NCBI GenBank assembly: GCA_023460175.1
Contig: JAEWRC010000078.1
Coordinates: 1-13,280, forward strand
Direction of reading: 5' to 3'
Length of the DNA stretch: 13,280 nucleotides
Origin: Actinomycetes bacterium
GTDB taxonomy: Bacteria; Actinomycetota; Actinomycetes; Mycobacteriales; Mycobacteriaceae
Shown: piece after piece, positions 1-5,365 of the stretch
Layout: every line of letters begins with the position of its first letter
Numbering within the stretch: the stretch's first letter is position 1
Notes under the pieces: model-generated
Told to the model about the DNA's origin: nothing
Seen by the model: only the letters and a program-made list of their open reading frames with translations
Databases searched by the model: none
Made by a program: the position numbers and the translations under genes

Positions 1-555
1 GACCTGGACTGGTTGCGCTCGAGGGGCCTGGACCGCGCGCTGATCGCGCACGCCGCGGCCGGTAAACCGCTGCTGGGTATCTGCGGTGGATTCCAGATGC
101 TGGGCAAGGTGATTCGCGACCCCGCGGGTGTCGAGGGCGCCGCCGGCGAGGTGCCCGGGCTGGGGCTGCTCGACGTCGAGACGACCTTCGGGGAGGCGAA
201 AGTCCTTCGGCTGCCGCAGGATAGCGAGTTCGGGGTACCGGCGGCCGGCTACGAGATCCACCACGGCCGCATCGAGCGCGGCGCGGGCGCGGAGCCGTTC
301 CTCGGCGGGGCGCGCTCGGCCAACGTGTTCGGCACCATGTGGCACGGCTCGCTCGAAGGCGACGAGCTGCGCGCGGCGTTCCTGCGGGAGACCCTCGGGC
401 TGGCGCCGTCGGGAGTCAGCTTCCCGGCCGCCCGCGAGCGCCGCCTGGACCTGCTGGGCGATCTCGTCGAAGAACACCTCGACGTGGACGCGCTGCTGGA
501 ACTCGTCACCGACGGCATCGGCACACTGCCGTTCCTGCCCCCAGGAGCGCCGTGA
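1..555 (+). CDS. cobQ: Cobyric acid synthase CobQ, C-terminal part (5' end outside window)
   Basis: Only the last 184 residues are present; the reading frame is open to base 1, and family members are usually about 490 residues long. CobQ amidates four side chains of adenosylcobyrinic acid a,c-diamide, using glutamine and ATP, to give cobyric acid in the cytoplasm. The visible part is the triad-type glutamine amidotransferase domain. The nucleophile elbow GICGGFQMLG has its Cys at partial residue 28, GYEIHHGR follows at 83-90, and the catalytic-type His is in MWHG at about 115. The TGA stop overlaps the ATG of cobK by one base (TGATG), so the two genes are probably translationally coupled. A TTG at base 13 is only an internal Leu codon. 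CobB (cobyrinic acid a,c-diamide synthase) has a related domain, but GICGG(F/Y)QMLG together with the cobK/cobU context favours CobQ. Confidence 0.9.
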   Translation, partial: DLDWLRSRGLDRALIAHAAAGKPLLGICGGFQMLGKVIRDPAGVEGAAGEVPGLGLLDVETTFGEAKVLRLPQDSEFGVPAAGYEIHHGRIERGAGAEPFLGGARSANVFGTMWHGSLEGDELRAAFLRETLGLAPSGVSFPAARERRLDLLGDLVEEHLDVDALLELVTDGIGTLPFLPPGAP

Positions 556-1307
556 TGTCGCCGCGCGTCCTGCTGCTCGGCGGCACCTCGGAGGCCCGCG
601 CGTTGGCTGCGCGACTGGTGGCCTCGGGCGTTGACGTGACCAGCTCCCTGGCCGGCCGTGTCGCCGACCCCAAGATGCCCGTCGGTCCGGTGCGGGTCGG
701 CGGATTCGGCGGGATCGACGGGCTGCGTGCGGCGCTGGCCGACTACGACGTGGTCATCGACGCCACGCATCCGTTCGCCGTCACCATGTCGGCCCACGCC
801 GTCGCCGCGTGCACGACGGGCCCGGTGCGTCGGCCGCTGCTGCGCCTGCAGCGGCCCGGCTGGGCCGAGCGGGCGCGGCCGTCGTGGCATTGGGTGGACA
901 CCCACGATCAGGCCGCGGCCGAGGCGGCGCGCCTGGGGGAGCGGCCGTTGCTCACGATCGGGCGCCAGCAACTGGCCCGCTTCGTGCCGGCGCTGCGCGA
1001 CAACGCCGTGCTGGCGCGCGTCGTGGACCAACCGGATTTCGCCCTGCCGCCGCGCTGGCGGCTGCTTCGCAATCGCGGCCCCTACGATCTGGCCGGTGAA
1101 CTGGCGCTGCTTCGCGAACACCGGGCCGATGTGCTGGTCACCAAGGACTCCGGCGGCGAATACACCTGGCCCAAGATGCTGGCCGCCGAACAATTGGGCG
1201 TGCCCGTGGTGATCGTCGCCCGCCCCCGCGTGCCGGCCGAGGTCCCCGTCGTCGCCGACGTCGAGGCGGCGCTGGCCTGGCTGGAGGAGCAGCGCCGCCT
1301 ACGATGA
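555..1307 (+). CDS. cobK: Precorrin-6A reductase CobK
   Basis: The 250-residue protein reduces a double bond of precorrin-6A with NADPH to give precorrin-6B (precorrin-6X reductase), and is cytoplasmic. The family pattern is clear. LLLGGTSEAR at 6-15 is the N-terminal nucleotide-binding loop, DATHPFA lies at 69-75, and TKDSGG at 196-201 is followed by a helix ending in GVPVVIVARP. The length fits the family. The ATG at 555 is chosen because it overlaps the cobQ stop and is followed directly by the conserved MSPRVLLLGGTSEA start; an open frame continues upstream inside cobQ but has no family match. The product feeds CobL, which lies 1.4 kb downstream. The last codons contain a possible promoter for cobU. 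Confidence 0.93.
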   Translation: MSPRVLLLGGTSEARALAARLVASGVDVTSSLAGRVADPKMPVGPVRVGGFGGIDGLRAALADYDVVIDATHPFAVTMSAHAVAACTTGPVRRPLLRLQRPGWAERARPSWHWVDTHDQAAAEAARLGERPLLTIGRQQLARFVPALRDNAVLARVVDQPDFALPPRWRLLRNRGPYDLAGELALLREHRADVLVTKDSGGEYTWPKMLAAEQLGVPVVIVARPRVPAEVPVVADVEAALAWLEEQRRLR

Positions 1308-1312
1308 CCGGG
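1300..1312 (+). promoter_or_regulatory. Predicted leaderless promoter (-10 element) of cobU
   Basis: The hexamer TACGAT (1300-1305) fits the mycobacterial TANNNT -10 consensus. It ends exactly six bases before the GTG start at 1312, which places +1 on the first base of the start codon. No convincing Shine-Dalgarno lies at normal distance, because the nearest purine run (1283-1289) is more than 20 nt away. The element is inside the 3' end of cobK, so cobU could be read both from the upstream transcript and from this promoter. The call rests on motif and spacing only. Confidence 0.5.
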
Positions 1313-1836
1313 TGCGGATCCTGGTCACCGGCGGTGTGCGGTCGGGCAAGTCGAGGCATGCCGAGGGGTTGCTCGGCGAGGACGCCGACGTCACCTACGT
1401 GGCCCCCGGACGCCGGGCCGACGGCAGCGACCCGGACTGGGATGCCCGCGTCGCGCTGCACCGGTCGCGGCGTCCGGCGAGTTGGACGACGGTGGAGACC
1501 GGCGCCGTCGAGGAGGCACTGCGCGGGGCCCGCGGCCCGGTCCTCGTCGACTGCCTGGGCACCTGGCTGACCGCGGTGCTCGACGACGGCGGCCTGTGGG
1601 AGGCCGCCGGCGAGGACATCGAGACCGCCATCGCGACGCGGCTCGAGGCGCTGTGTGCGGCGCTGGCCGAGGCACCCCGGGTGATCCTGGTGACCAACGA
1701 GGTGGGCTTCGGCGTGGTGCCAGAACACCGGTCCGGCAGGCTGTTTCGCGATCTGCTCGGCACGGTCAACCAGCGGGTGGCCGCGGTCTGCGACGAGGTG
1801 CATTTGGTGGTCGCGGGCCGCGTTCTCAAACTTTAG
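1312..1836 (+). CDS. cobU: Adenosylcobinamide kinase / adenosylcobinamide-phosphate guanylyltransferase CobU
   Basis: The 174-residue enzyme phosphorylates adenosylcobinamide and transfers GMP to it, giving AdoCbi-GDP, the activated donor for nucleotide-loop assembly. The N-terminal P-loop GGVRSGKS is at residues 7-14. The motif ALHRSRRP carries His50, equivalent to the guanylylated His of characterised CobU enzymes. The signature VDCLGTWL and a later TNEVGFGVVPE segment (substrate region) complete the fold. The GTG at 1312 is the only start that places the P-loop at the usual distance from the N-terminus; an ATG at 1304 is in another frame. It lies four bases after the cobK stop. cobT and cobS, frequent neighbours, do not follow; a hairpin and the convergent cobO do. 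Confidence 0.93.
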   Translation: MRILVTGGVRSGKSRHAEGLLGEDADVTYVAPGRRADGSDPDWDARVALHRSRRPASWTTVETGAVEEALRGARGPVLVDCLGTWLTAVLDDGGLWEAAGEDIETAIATRLEALCAALAEAPRVILVTNEVGFGVVPEHRSGRLFRDLLGTVNQRVAAVCDEVHLVVAGRVLKL

Positions 1837-1854
1837 GGTCTGAGTTGCAGACCC
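1836..1854 (+). terminator. Hairpin directly after cobU (probable terminator)
   Basis: A perfect 7-bp stem, GGGTCTG/CAGACCC with loop AGTTG, begins on the last base of the cobU stop codon. No T-tract follows, which is common for mycobacterial hairpin terminators. Its 3' arm also belongs to a competing palindrome, GCAGAC-CC-GTCTGC (1847-1860), and a further GCTCG/CGAGC stem-loop follows at 1859-1874. Confidence 0.5.
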
Positions 1855-1902
1855 GTCTGCTCGGGCCCTCGAGCGGAACGCGTCATCAGGTGCTGACAAC
1901 CT

Positions 1903-1941
1903 TCCACAGGCGCGGGCCCCCGGAACTCGGGTTCCTGTGGA
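1903..1941. repeat. Inverted repeat TCCACAGG / CCTGTGGA with internal hairpin
   Basis: The two 8-base arms are perfectly complementary and separated by 23 bases. The spacer can itself fold as GGAAC-TCGG-GTTCC, sharing two bases with the right arm, or as CCCG-GAACT-CGGG. It could be part of a terminator for either converging transcript or a protein-binding site; the sequence alone does not decide. Confidence 0.5.
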
Positions 1942-2024
1942 CAACCGTCACCGAACGATGACGGGATGCAATCGAAGGTCGCCGGGGATGCTGGGCGCCT
2001 GCGCCAGGGGCTGCGCCGGGGACA

Positions 2025-2043
2025 CTCCGCGCCGGCCGCGGAG
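2025..2043 (-). terminator. Hairpin directly after cobO (probable terminator)
   Basis: A perfect 7-bp stem, CTCCGCG/CGCGGAG with a 5-nt loop, begins two bases past the cobO stop codon on the minus strand. It mirrors the hairpin behind cobU. It is very GC-rich and has no T-tract, so a Rho-independent role is plausible but unproven. Confidence 0.45.
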
Positions 2044-2045
2044 GC

Positions 2046-2660
2046 CTACCACTCGATCCCGCGCTGCCCCTTCTGGCCGGCATCCATCGGATGTTTGACC
2101 TTCTGCATCTCCGTGACCAGATCGGCGATCTCGACCAGCTTCGGGTCGGCGCGACGGCCGGTGATCACCACATGCTGATGGCCGGGCCGCTGAGCCAGGG
2201 TCTGCACCACATCATCGATGTCGATCCAGCCCCAATTGATCGGGTAGGTGAACTCGTCGAGGATGTAGAGCTCGTGGGCCTCGTCGGCCAGCCGACGCTT
2301 GATCTCGGCCCAGCCCTCGGCGGCCGCGGCGGCGTGATCGGCCTCCGAGCCCGCCTTGCGGCTCCACGACCAGCCCGAGCCCATCTTGTGCCATTCGACC
2401 GGGCCGCCCTCGCCGGTCTCGGCGTGCAGCGCGCCGAGCCGCTCGAGGACGGTCTGCTCACCGATGCGCCACTTCGCGGACTTCACGAACTGGAACACCC
2501 CGATGCGAAAGCCCTGGTTCCAGCCGCGCAACGCCAGCCCGAAGGCCGCGGTCGACTTCCCCTTGCCGTCGCCGGTGTGCACCATCAGCAGCGGCCGGTT
2601 GCGGCGCTGCCGGGTGGTGAGGCTGTCGTCGGGAACCACCGACGGCTGTCCCTGTGGCAC
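2046..2660 (-). CDS. cobO: Cob(I)yrinic acid a,c-diamide adenosyltransferase CobO (CobA/BtuR family)
   Basis: The 204-residue protein transfers the 5'-deoxyadenosyl group of ATP to the cob(I)alt centre of corrinoids, making the Co-C bond. The unusual P-loop HTGDGKGKSTAA (about 28-39) is the family signature. It is followed by GWNQGFRIGVFQFVKS, by the DEFTYPINWGWID segment that corresponds to the Walker-B/corrinoid-binding region, and by TGRRADPKLVEIADLVTEM near the C-terminus. Length is normal. The GTG at 2660 is favoured because it gives the typical roughly 25-residue N-terminal extension and has a TANNNT -10 exactly six bases upstream. It is divergent from cobL, with only 23 bp between the two start codons. 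Confidence 0.94.
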   Translation of the reverse strand: MPQGQPSVVPDDSLTTRQRRNRPLLMVHTGDGKGKSTAAFGLALRGWNQGFRIGVFQFVKSAKWRIGEQTVLERLGALHAETGEGGPVEWHKMGSGWSWSRKAGSEADHAAAAAEGWAEIKRRLADEAHELYILDEFTYPINWGWIDIDDVVQTLAQRPGHQHVVITGRRADPKLVEIADLVTEMQKVKHPMDAGQKGQRGIEW

Positions 2661-2683
2661 GCGGTCACGCTAGCATCGCCGCC
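2661..2683. promoter_or_regulatory. Interlocked divergent leaderless promoters for cobO and cobL
   Basis: On the minus strand TAGCGT (2672-2667) lies exactly six bases before the cobO GTG. On the plus strand TAGCAT (2671-2676) lies seven bases before the cobL GTG. Both fit TANNNT, and they share two base pairs within the palindrome GCTAGC. No room exists for 5' UTRs or Shine-Dalgarno sites, so both mRNAs should be leaderless. Because the -10 elements overlap, the two promoters probably cannot be occupied by RNA polymerase at the same time. Calls are by motif and spacing. Confidence 0.55.
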
Positions 2684-3901
2684 GTGGCGGTCGACGATCT
2701 GCATCTCACCGTGATCGGCATCGGGGCGGACGGCTGGGCGGGCCTCTCGGAAACCTCCCGCGCCGCAATTCATGCCGCCGACGTGGTGCTGGGCGCCCCG
2801 CGGCATCTGGACCTGCTGCCCGCGATCGACGGGCAGCGCCGCGCCCCGTGGCCGTCCCCGATGCGGGCCGCGCTGCCGAGTTTCCTCGAGTCGCACGGCG
2901 CCGCCCGGATGGTCGCGCTGGCCTCCGGGGACCCGATGGTCAGCGGGGTGGGCACCACCCTGGCCACCCTGTTGGGCGCCGAGCGGGTGACGGTGCTGCC
3001 GCACGTGTCGTCGGTGGCGCTGGCCCGAGCCCGGCTGGGCTGGTCCGCGGAAGAGACCGCCGTGGTCAGCGTCGTCGGACGCGACCCGCACGCCGTCCTG
3101 CGGGAGCTGGCCCCGGGCCGACGGGTACTGGTGCTGTCCTCCGACGAGACCACCCCGGCGCAGCTGGCCGGGCTGCTGGTCGCGCGCGGCTACGGAGCGA
3201 GTCGGCTGGTGGTGCTGGGCGACCTCGGCGGCAGCGCCGAAACCGTGCGGCAGACCACGGCCGCCGAGTTCGACGGGTCCGCGCCCCGGCTCAACATCGT
3301 CGCCGTCGAGCTGGCCGGACCCATCGAGACCGGTTGGGCGCCAGGGCTTCCCGACGAGCTGTTCGAGCACGACGGGCAGCTGACCAAGCGCGATCTGCGG
3401 GCCGCGGCCCTGGCCCGGCTGCTGCCCATCCCGGGCCAGCTGCTGTGGGACGTCGGGGCCGGTGCCGGCTCGGTGGGCATCGAATGGATGCGGGCCCACC
3501 CGAGTTGCCGGACGGTGGCCGTGGAGGCCGACGCGGCCCGCGCCGACCGGATCGGCCGCAACGCCCGCGCGCTGGGCGTGCCGGCCCTGCAAGTGGTGCA
3601 CGGCCGGGCGCCGGAGGCCCTGACCGAACTCCCCACGCCGGACGCGGTTTTCGTCGGCGGCGGCGCCACCGCAGACGGAGTGCTGCCGGCCTGCCTCGAC
3701 GCACTGGCCCCGGCGGGCCGGCTGGTGGTGCACGGCGTGACCGTCGAGACCGAGGCGCTGCTGGGCCGGTACTATGCCGAGCACGGCGGGGAACTGACCC
3801 GCATCCACGTCGAGCGTGCGGCACCGGTGGGATCCTTCACCGGGTGGACGCCGGCGCGCGCGGTCACCCAGTGGGCCTATACCAAACCCGGAGCGCCGTA
3901 A
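2684..3901 (+). CDS. cobL: Precorrin-6Y C5,15-methyltransferase (decarboxylating) CobL (CbiE-CbiT fusion)
   Basis: The 405-residue bifunctional enzyme methylates precorrin-6B at C5 and C15 with SAM and decarboxylates the C12 acetate side chain, giving precorrin-8. The N-terminal CbiE-type tetrapyrrole methylase domain spans about 5-210, with GIGADGW at 12-18 and ASGDPMVSGVG at 80-90. The C-terminal CbiT-type Rossmann methyltransferase domain begins near LTKRDLRA (233-240), with SAM motif DVGAGAGSVGIEW at 256-268 and FVGGG at 323-327. The GTG at 2684 is preferred because the conserved LTVIGIG strand then begins at residue 8. An earlier GTG at 2654 would run back across the cobO start and the promoter. 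The 3' end overlaps convergent bluB by 25 bp. It uses the CobK product. Confidence 0.93.
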   Translation: MAVDDLHLTVIGIGADGWAGLSETSRAAIHAADVVLGAPRHLDLLPAIDGQRRAPWPSPMRAALPSFLESHGAARMVALASGDPMVSGVGTTLATLLGAERVTVLPHVSSVALARARLGWSAEETAVVSVVGRDPHAVLRELAPGRRVLVLSSDETTPAQLAGLLVARGYGASRLVVLGDLGGSAETVRQTTAAEFDGSAPRLNIVAVELAGPIETGWAPGLPDELFEHDGQLTKRDLRAAALARLLPIPGQLLWDVGAGAGSVGIEWMRAHPSCRTVAVEADAARADRIGRNARALGVPALQVVHGRAPEALTELPTPDAVFVGGGATADGVLPACLDALAPAGRLVVHGVTVETEALLGRYYAEHGGELTRIHVERAAPVGSFTGWTPARAVTQWAYTKPGAP

Positions 3902-4509
3902 CGCTCCTCGTGCACCACCGACTCGAGCGGGCTGCGGTCGCGCCAGCCGTAGCGTTCCAGATCGGGCACCTCGGGGCGCTCGGCGATGTGACCGACGCAC
4001 AGCCAGGCCACCGGTCGGACCTGCTCCGGGAAGCCGATCAGCTCGCGCAGGAACTCCTCCTGGTAGAACGAAACCCATCCCACGCCAAGGCCTTCCGCGG
4101 TCGCGGCCAGCCACAGGTTCTGGATCGCGCAGATCACCGAGTAGAGACCGGCGTCGTCGATGGCGTGCCGGCCCAGGATCTGCGGCCCGCCGCGGGTCGG
4201 GTCGTAGCCCACGACGACGCCCAGTCCCGACTCGCAGATCCCTTCGACCTTGATCCGCGCGAACGTCTCGGCGCGCTCGCCGGTCAGGCCGGCCGCGAAG
4301 ACCTCGCGTTCCCCGACCACGTGATCGCGGAATTCGCTCAGCGTCTGCGGGGACCGCACCAGCACGAAGTCCCAGGGCTGCGACATCCCCACCGACGGCG
4401 CGGCGTGCGCGGCGGCCAGCACCCGCTGCAGTAGCTCGGGATCGATCGGGGCGCCCGTGAATTCGCGGCGGGTGTCGCGGCGTCGGTGAATGATGTCGTA
4501 GAGGTTCAT
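3877..4509 (-). CDS. bluB: 5,6-dimethylbenzimidazole synthase BluB
   Basis: The 210-residue flavin-destructase cleaves reduced FMN with oxygen to form 5,6-dimethylbenzimidazole (DMB), the lower ligand of B12. It is a nitroreductase-fold protein. RRRDTRREF at 9-17 is the FMN-phosphate-binding start, SVGMSQPWDF at 39-48 is the family lid region, and GVGWVSFY lies at 142-149. Asp12 and Ser147 line up, with a constant offset of 20, with Asp32 and Ser167 known to matter in Sinorhizobium meliloti BluB; this supports BluB over a generic nitroreductase. The ATG overlaps the cobM stop as ATGA, so the pair is translationally coupled. Its last 25 bp overlap the cobL end on the opposite strand. Confidence 0.9.
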   Translation of the reverse strand: MNLYDIIHRRRDTRREFTGAPIDPELLQRVLAAAHAAPSVGMSQPWDFVLVRSPQTLSEFRDHVVGEREVFAAGLTGERAETFARIKVEGICESGLGVVVGYDPTRGGPQILGRHAIDDAGLYSVICAIQNLWLAATAEGLGVGWVSFYQEEFLRELIGFPEQVRPVAWLCVGHIAERPEVPDLERYGWRDRSPLESVVHEERYGAPGLV

Positions 4510-5303
4510 CGCGGCTCGCTATCGGTTCGGCGGGTGCGGTCCCGGGCGGGGTCGTACAGGAAGCTCTCCCCGGCGCGGGGATCGGCGCGCGGCGCCAGGG
4601 CGTCGCCGACGAGGATCACCGCCGCCTGGCGCAGGCCGGCGGCCTCGACCCGCTCGGCGATATCGGCGACGGTGCCCCGCAGGACGAGTTCCTCGGGTTG
4701 GGAGGCGCGATACACCACCACGACCGGGCAGTCCGGGCCGTAGGCCGGCGCGAGTTCCTCCATCAGCGCCCGGGTGCGGGTGATGGCCAGGTGCAGCACC
4801 AGCGTCGCCCGGGTGGCGGCGAACGCGGCCAGCGACTCCGCGGCGGGCATCGCCGTGGACCGCTGCTGAGTCCGGGTCAGCACCACCGACTGGGCGACCA
4901 GCGGCACGGTGAGTTCGTGGCCCACCCGGGCGGCCGCGGCGGCATACGCCGGCACCCCCGGGGTCAGCGCCCAGGGCACCCCGGCCGTGTCCAGCCGGCG
5001 GGTCTGCTCGAACACGGCGCTGTAGATCGTCGGGTCGCCGGAGACCAGGCGCACGACGCGGCGACCGGCGCGCGCGGCCGCGACGATCCGCTCCACGATG
5101 ACGTCGAGGTCCAGATCCTGGGTGTCGACGAGTTCGGCTGCCGGCGAGCAGTTCTCGAGCACCCCCGGGTCCAGGTAGGTGCCCGGGTAGAGGACCACGT
5201 CGGCCGCGGCCAGCAGCCGGGCCGCCCGCAGCGTGAGCAGATCGGCGGCACCCGGGCCGGCGCCGACGAACTGAACCTCGGTCGCCGGTGCGGTGTCGGT
5301 CAT
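4506..5303 (-). CDS. cobM: Precorrin-4 C11-methyltransferase CobM
   Basis: The 265-residue enzyme methylates precorrin-4 at C11 using SAM to give precorrin-5. It shows the tetrapyrrole-methylase pattern: FVGAGPGAADLLTLRA at 12-27, VLYPGTYLDP at 37-46, the SAM-binding RLVSGDPTIYSA at 85-96, and a long LTRTQQRSTAMP segment at 142-153, which resembles the CobM/CbiF active-site loop. The start is fixed by a strong Shine-Dalgarno, GGAGGAG, seven bases upstream of the ATG. It follows the regulator gene with 62 bp between them, containing a hairpin and a weak promoter-like element. It is first in a two-gene cobM-bluB unit. CobJ and CobI are relatives, but the order of motifs and the loop favour CobM. 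Confidence 0.92.
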   Translation of the reverse strand: MTDTAPATEVQFVGAGPGAADLLTLRAARLLAAADVVLYPGTYLDPGVLENCSPAAELVDTQDLDLDVIVERIVAAARAGRRVVRLVSGDPTIYSAVFEQTRRLDTAGVPWALTPGVPAYAAAAARVGHELTVPLVAQSVVLTRTQQRSTAMPAAESLAAFAATRATLVLHLAITRTRALMEELAPAYGPDCPVVVVYRASQPEELVLRGTVADIAERVEAAGLRQAAVILVGDALAPRADPRAGESFLYDPARDRTRRTDSEPR

Positions 5304-5310
5304 GGGCGGC

Positions 5311-5317
5311 CTCCTCC
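5311..5317 (-). promoter_or_regulatory. Strong ribosome binding site of cobM
   Basis: GGAGGAG on the minus strand lies seven bases before the cobM ATG. This sets cobM apart from cobO, cobL and cobU, which have no usable Shine-Dalgarno. Confidence 0.7.
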
Positions 5318-5330
5318 GATCTGCACGGTC

Positions 5331-5345
5331 GCCCTACGGTAGGGC
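5331..5345. promoter_or_regulatory. Palindrome GCCCTA-CGG-TAGGGC in the cobM upstream region
   Basis: The perfect 6-bp inverted repeat has a 3-bp centre. On the minus strand it contains TACCGT (5341-5336), a TANNNT-type -10 that would give a cobM transcript starting at about 5329 with a short leader carrying the strong ribosome binding site. It could therefore be an operator over the cobM promoter, or just a small hairpin. Evidence is symmetry and position only. Confidence 0.3.
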
Positions 5346-5347
5346 AG

Positions 5348-5365
5348 GGCCGCCCCGCGGCGGCC
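5348..5365 (-). terminator. Hairpin directly after the regulator gene (probable terminator)
   Basis: A perfect 7-bp stem, GGCCGCC/GGCGGCC with a 4-nt loop, abuts the stop codon of the regulator. As with the other hairpins in this window, no T-tract follows. It would separate the regulator transcript from cobM-bluB. Confidence 0.5.

Larger units (their letters stand above)
1837..2045. other. Non-coding gap between the convergent cobU and cobO genes
   Basis: This 209-bp gap is the largest in the window, and no credible gene was seen in it. Both flanking genes are followed at once by a 7-bp-stem, 5-nt-loop hairpin. In the middle is an inverted repeat, TCCACAGG (1903-1910) and CCTGTGGA (1934-1941), enclosing a smaller GGAAC/GTTCC hairpin (1922-1935). 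TGTGGACAA at 1936-1944 is the reverse complement of TTGTCCACA, the mycobacterial DnaA-box consensus, but it stands alone. The region most likely works as a bidirectional termination zone. Confidence 0.6.

Noticed and set aside
1936..1944. Replication origin
   Set aside because: Only one DnaA box is present, with no dnaA/dnaN neighbours, no AT-rich unwinding region and no box cluster.
1837..2045. Cobalamin riboswitch or small RNA near the B12 genes
   Set aside because: No B12-box-like element was recognised in this gap or in the short cobO/cobL and cobM upstream regions. The cobO/cobL spacer is too short for any riboswitch, and the 209-bp gap is at the 3' ends of both genes.
2654..2683. Earlier GTG start for CobL at 2654
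   Set aside because: It would run through the cobO start codon and the shared promoter, adding ten residues before the conserved N-terminal strand with no family support.
2585..4114. A 509-codon open frame on the - strand across cobL, and the 528-codon + strand frame at 2848-4434
   Set aside because: Both are composition-driven shadows of cobL and bluB with Arg/Gly/Pro-rich translations and no family features.
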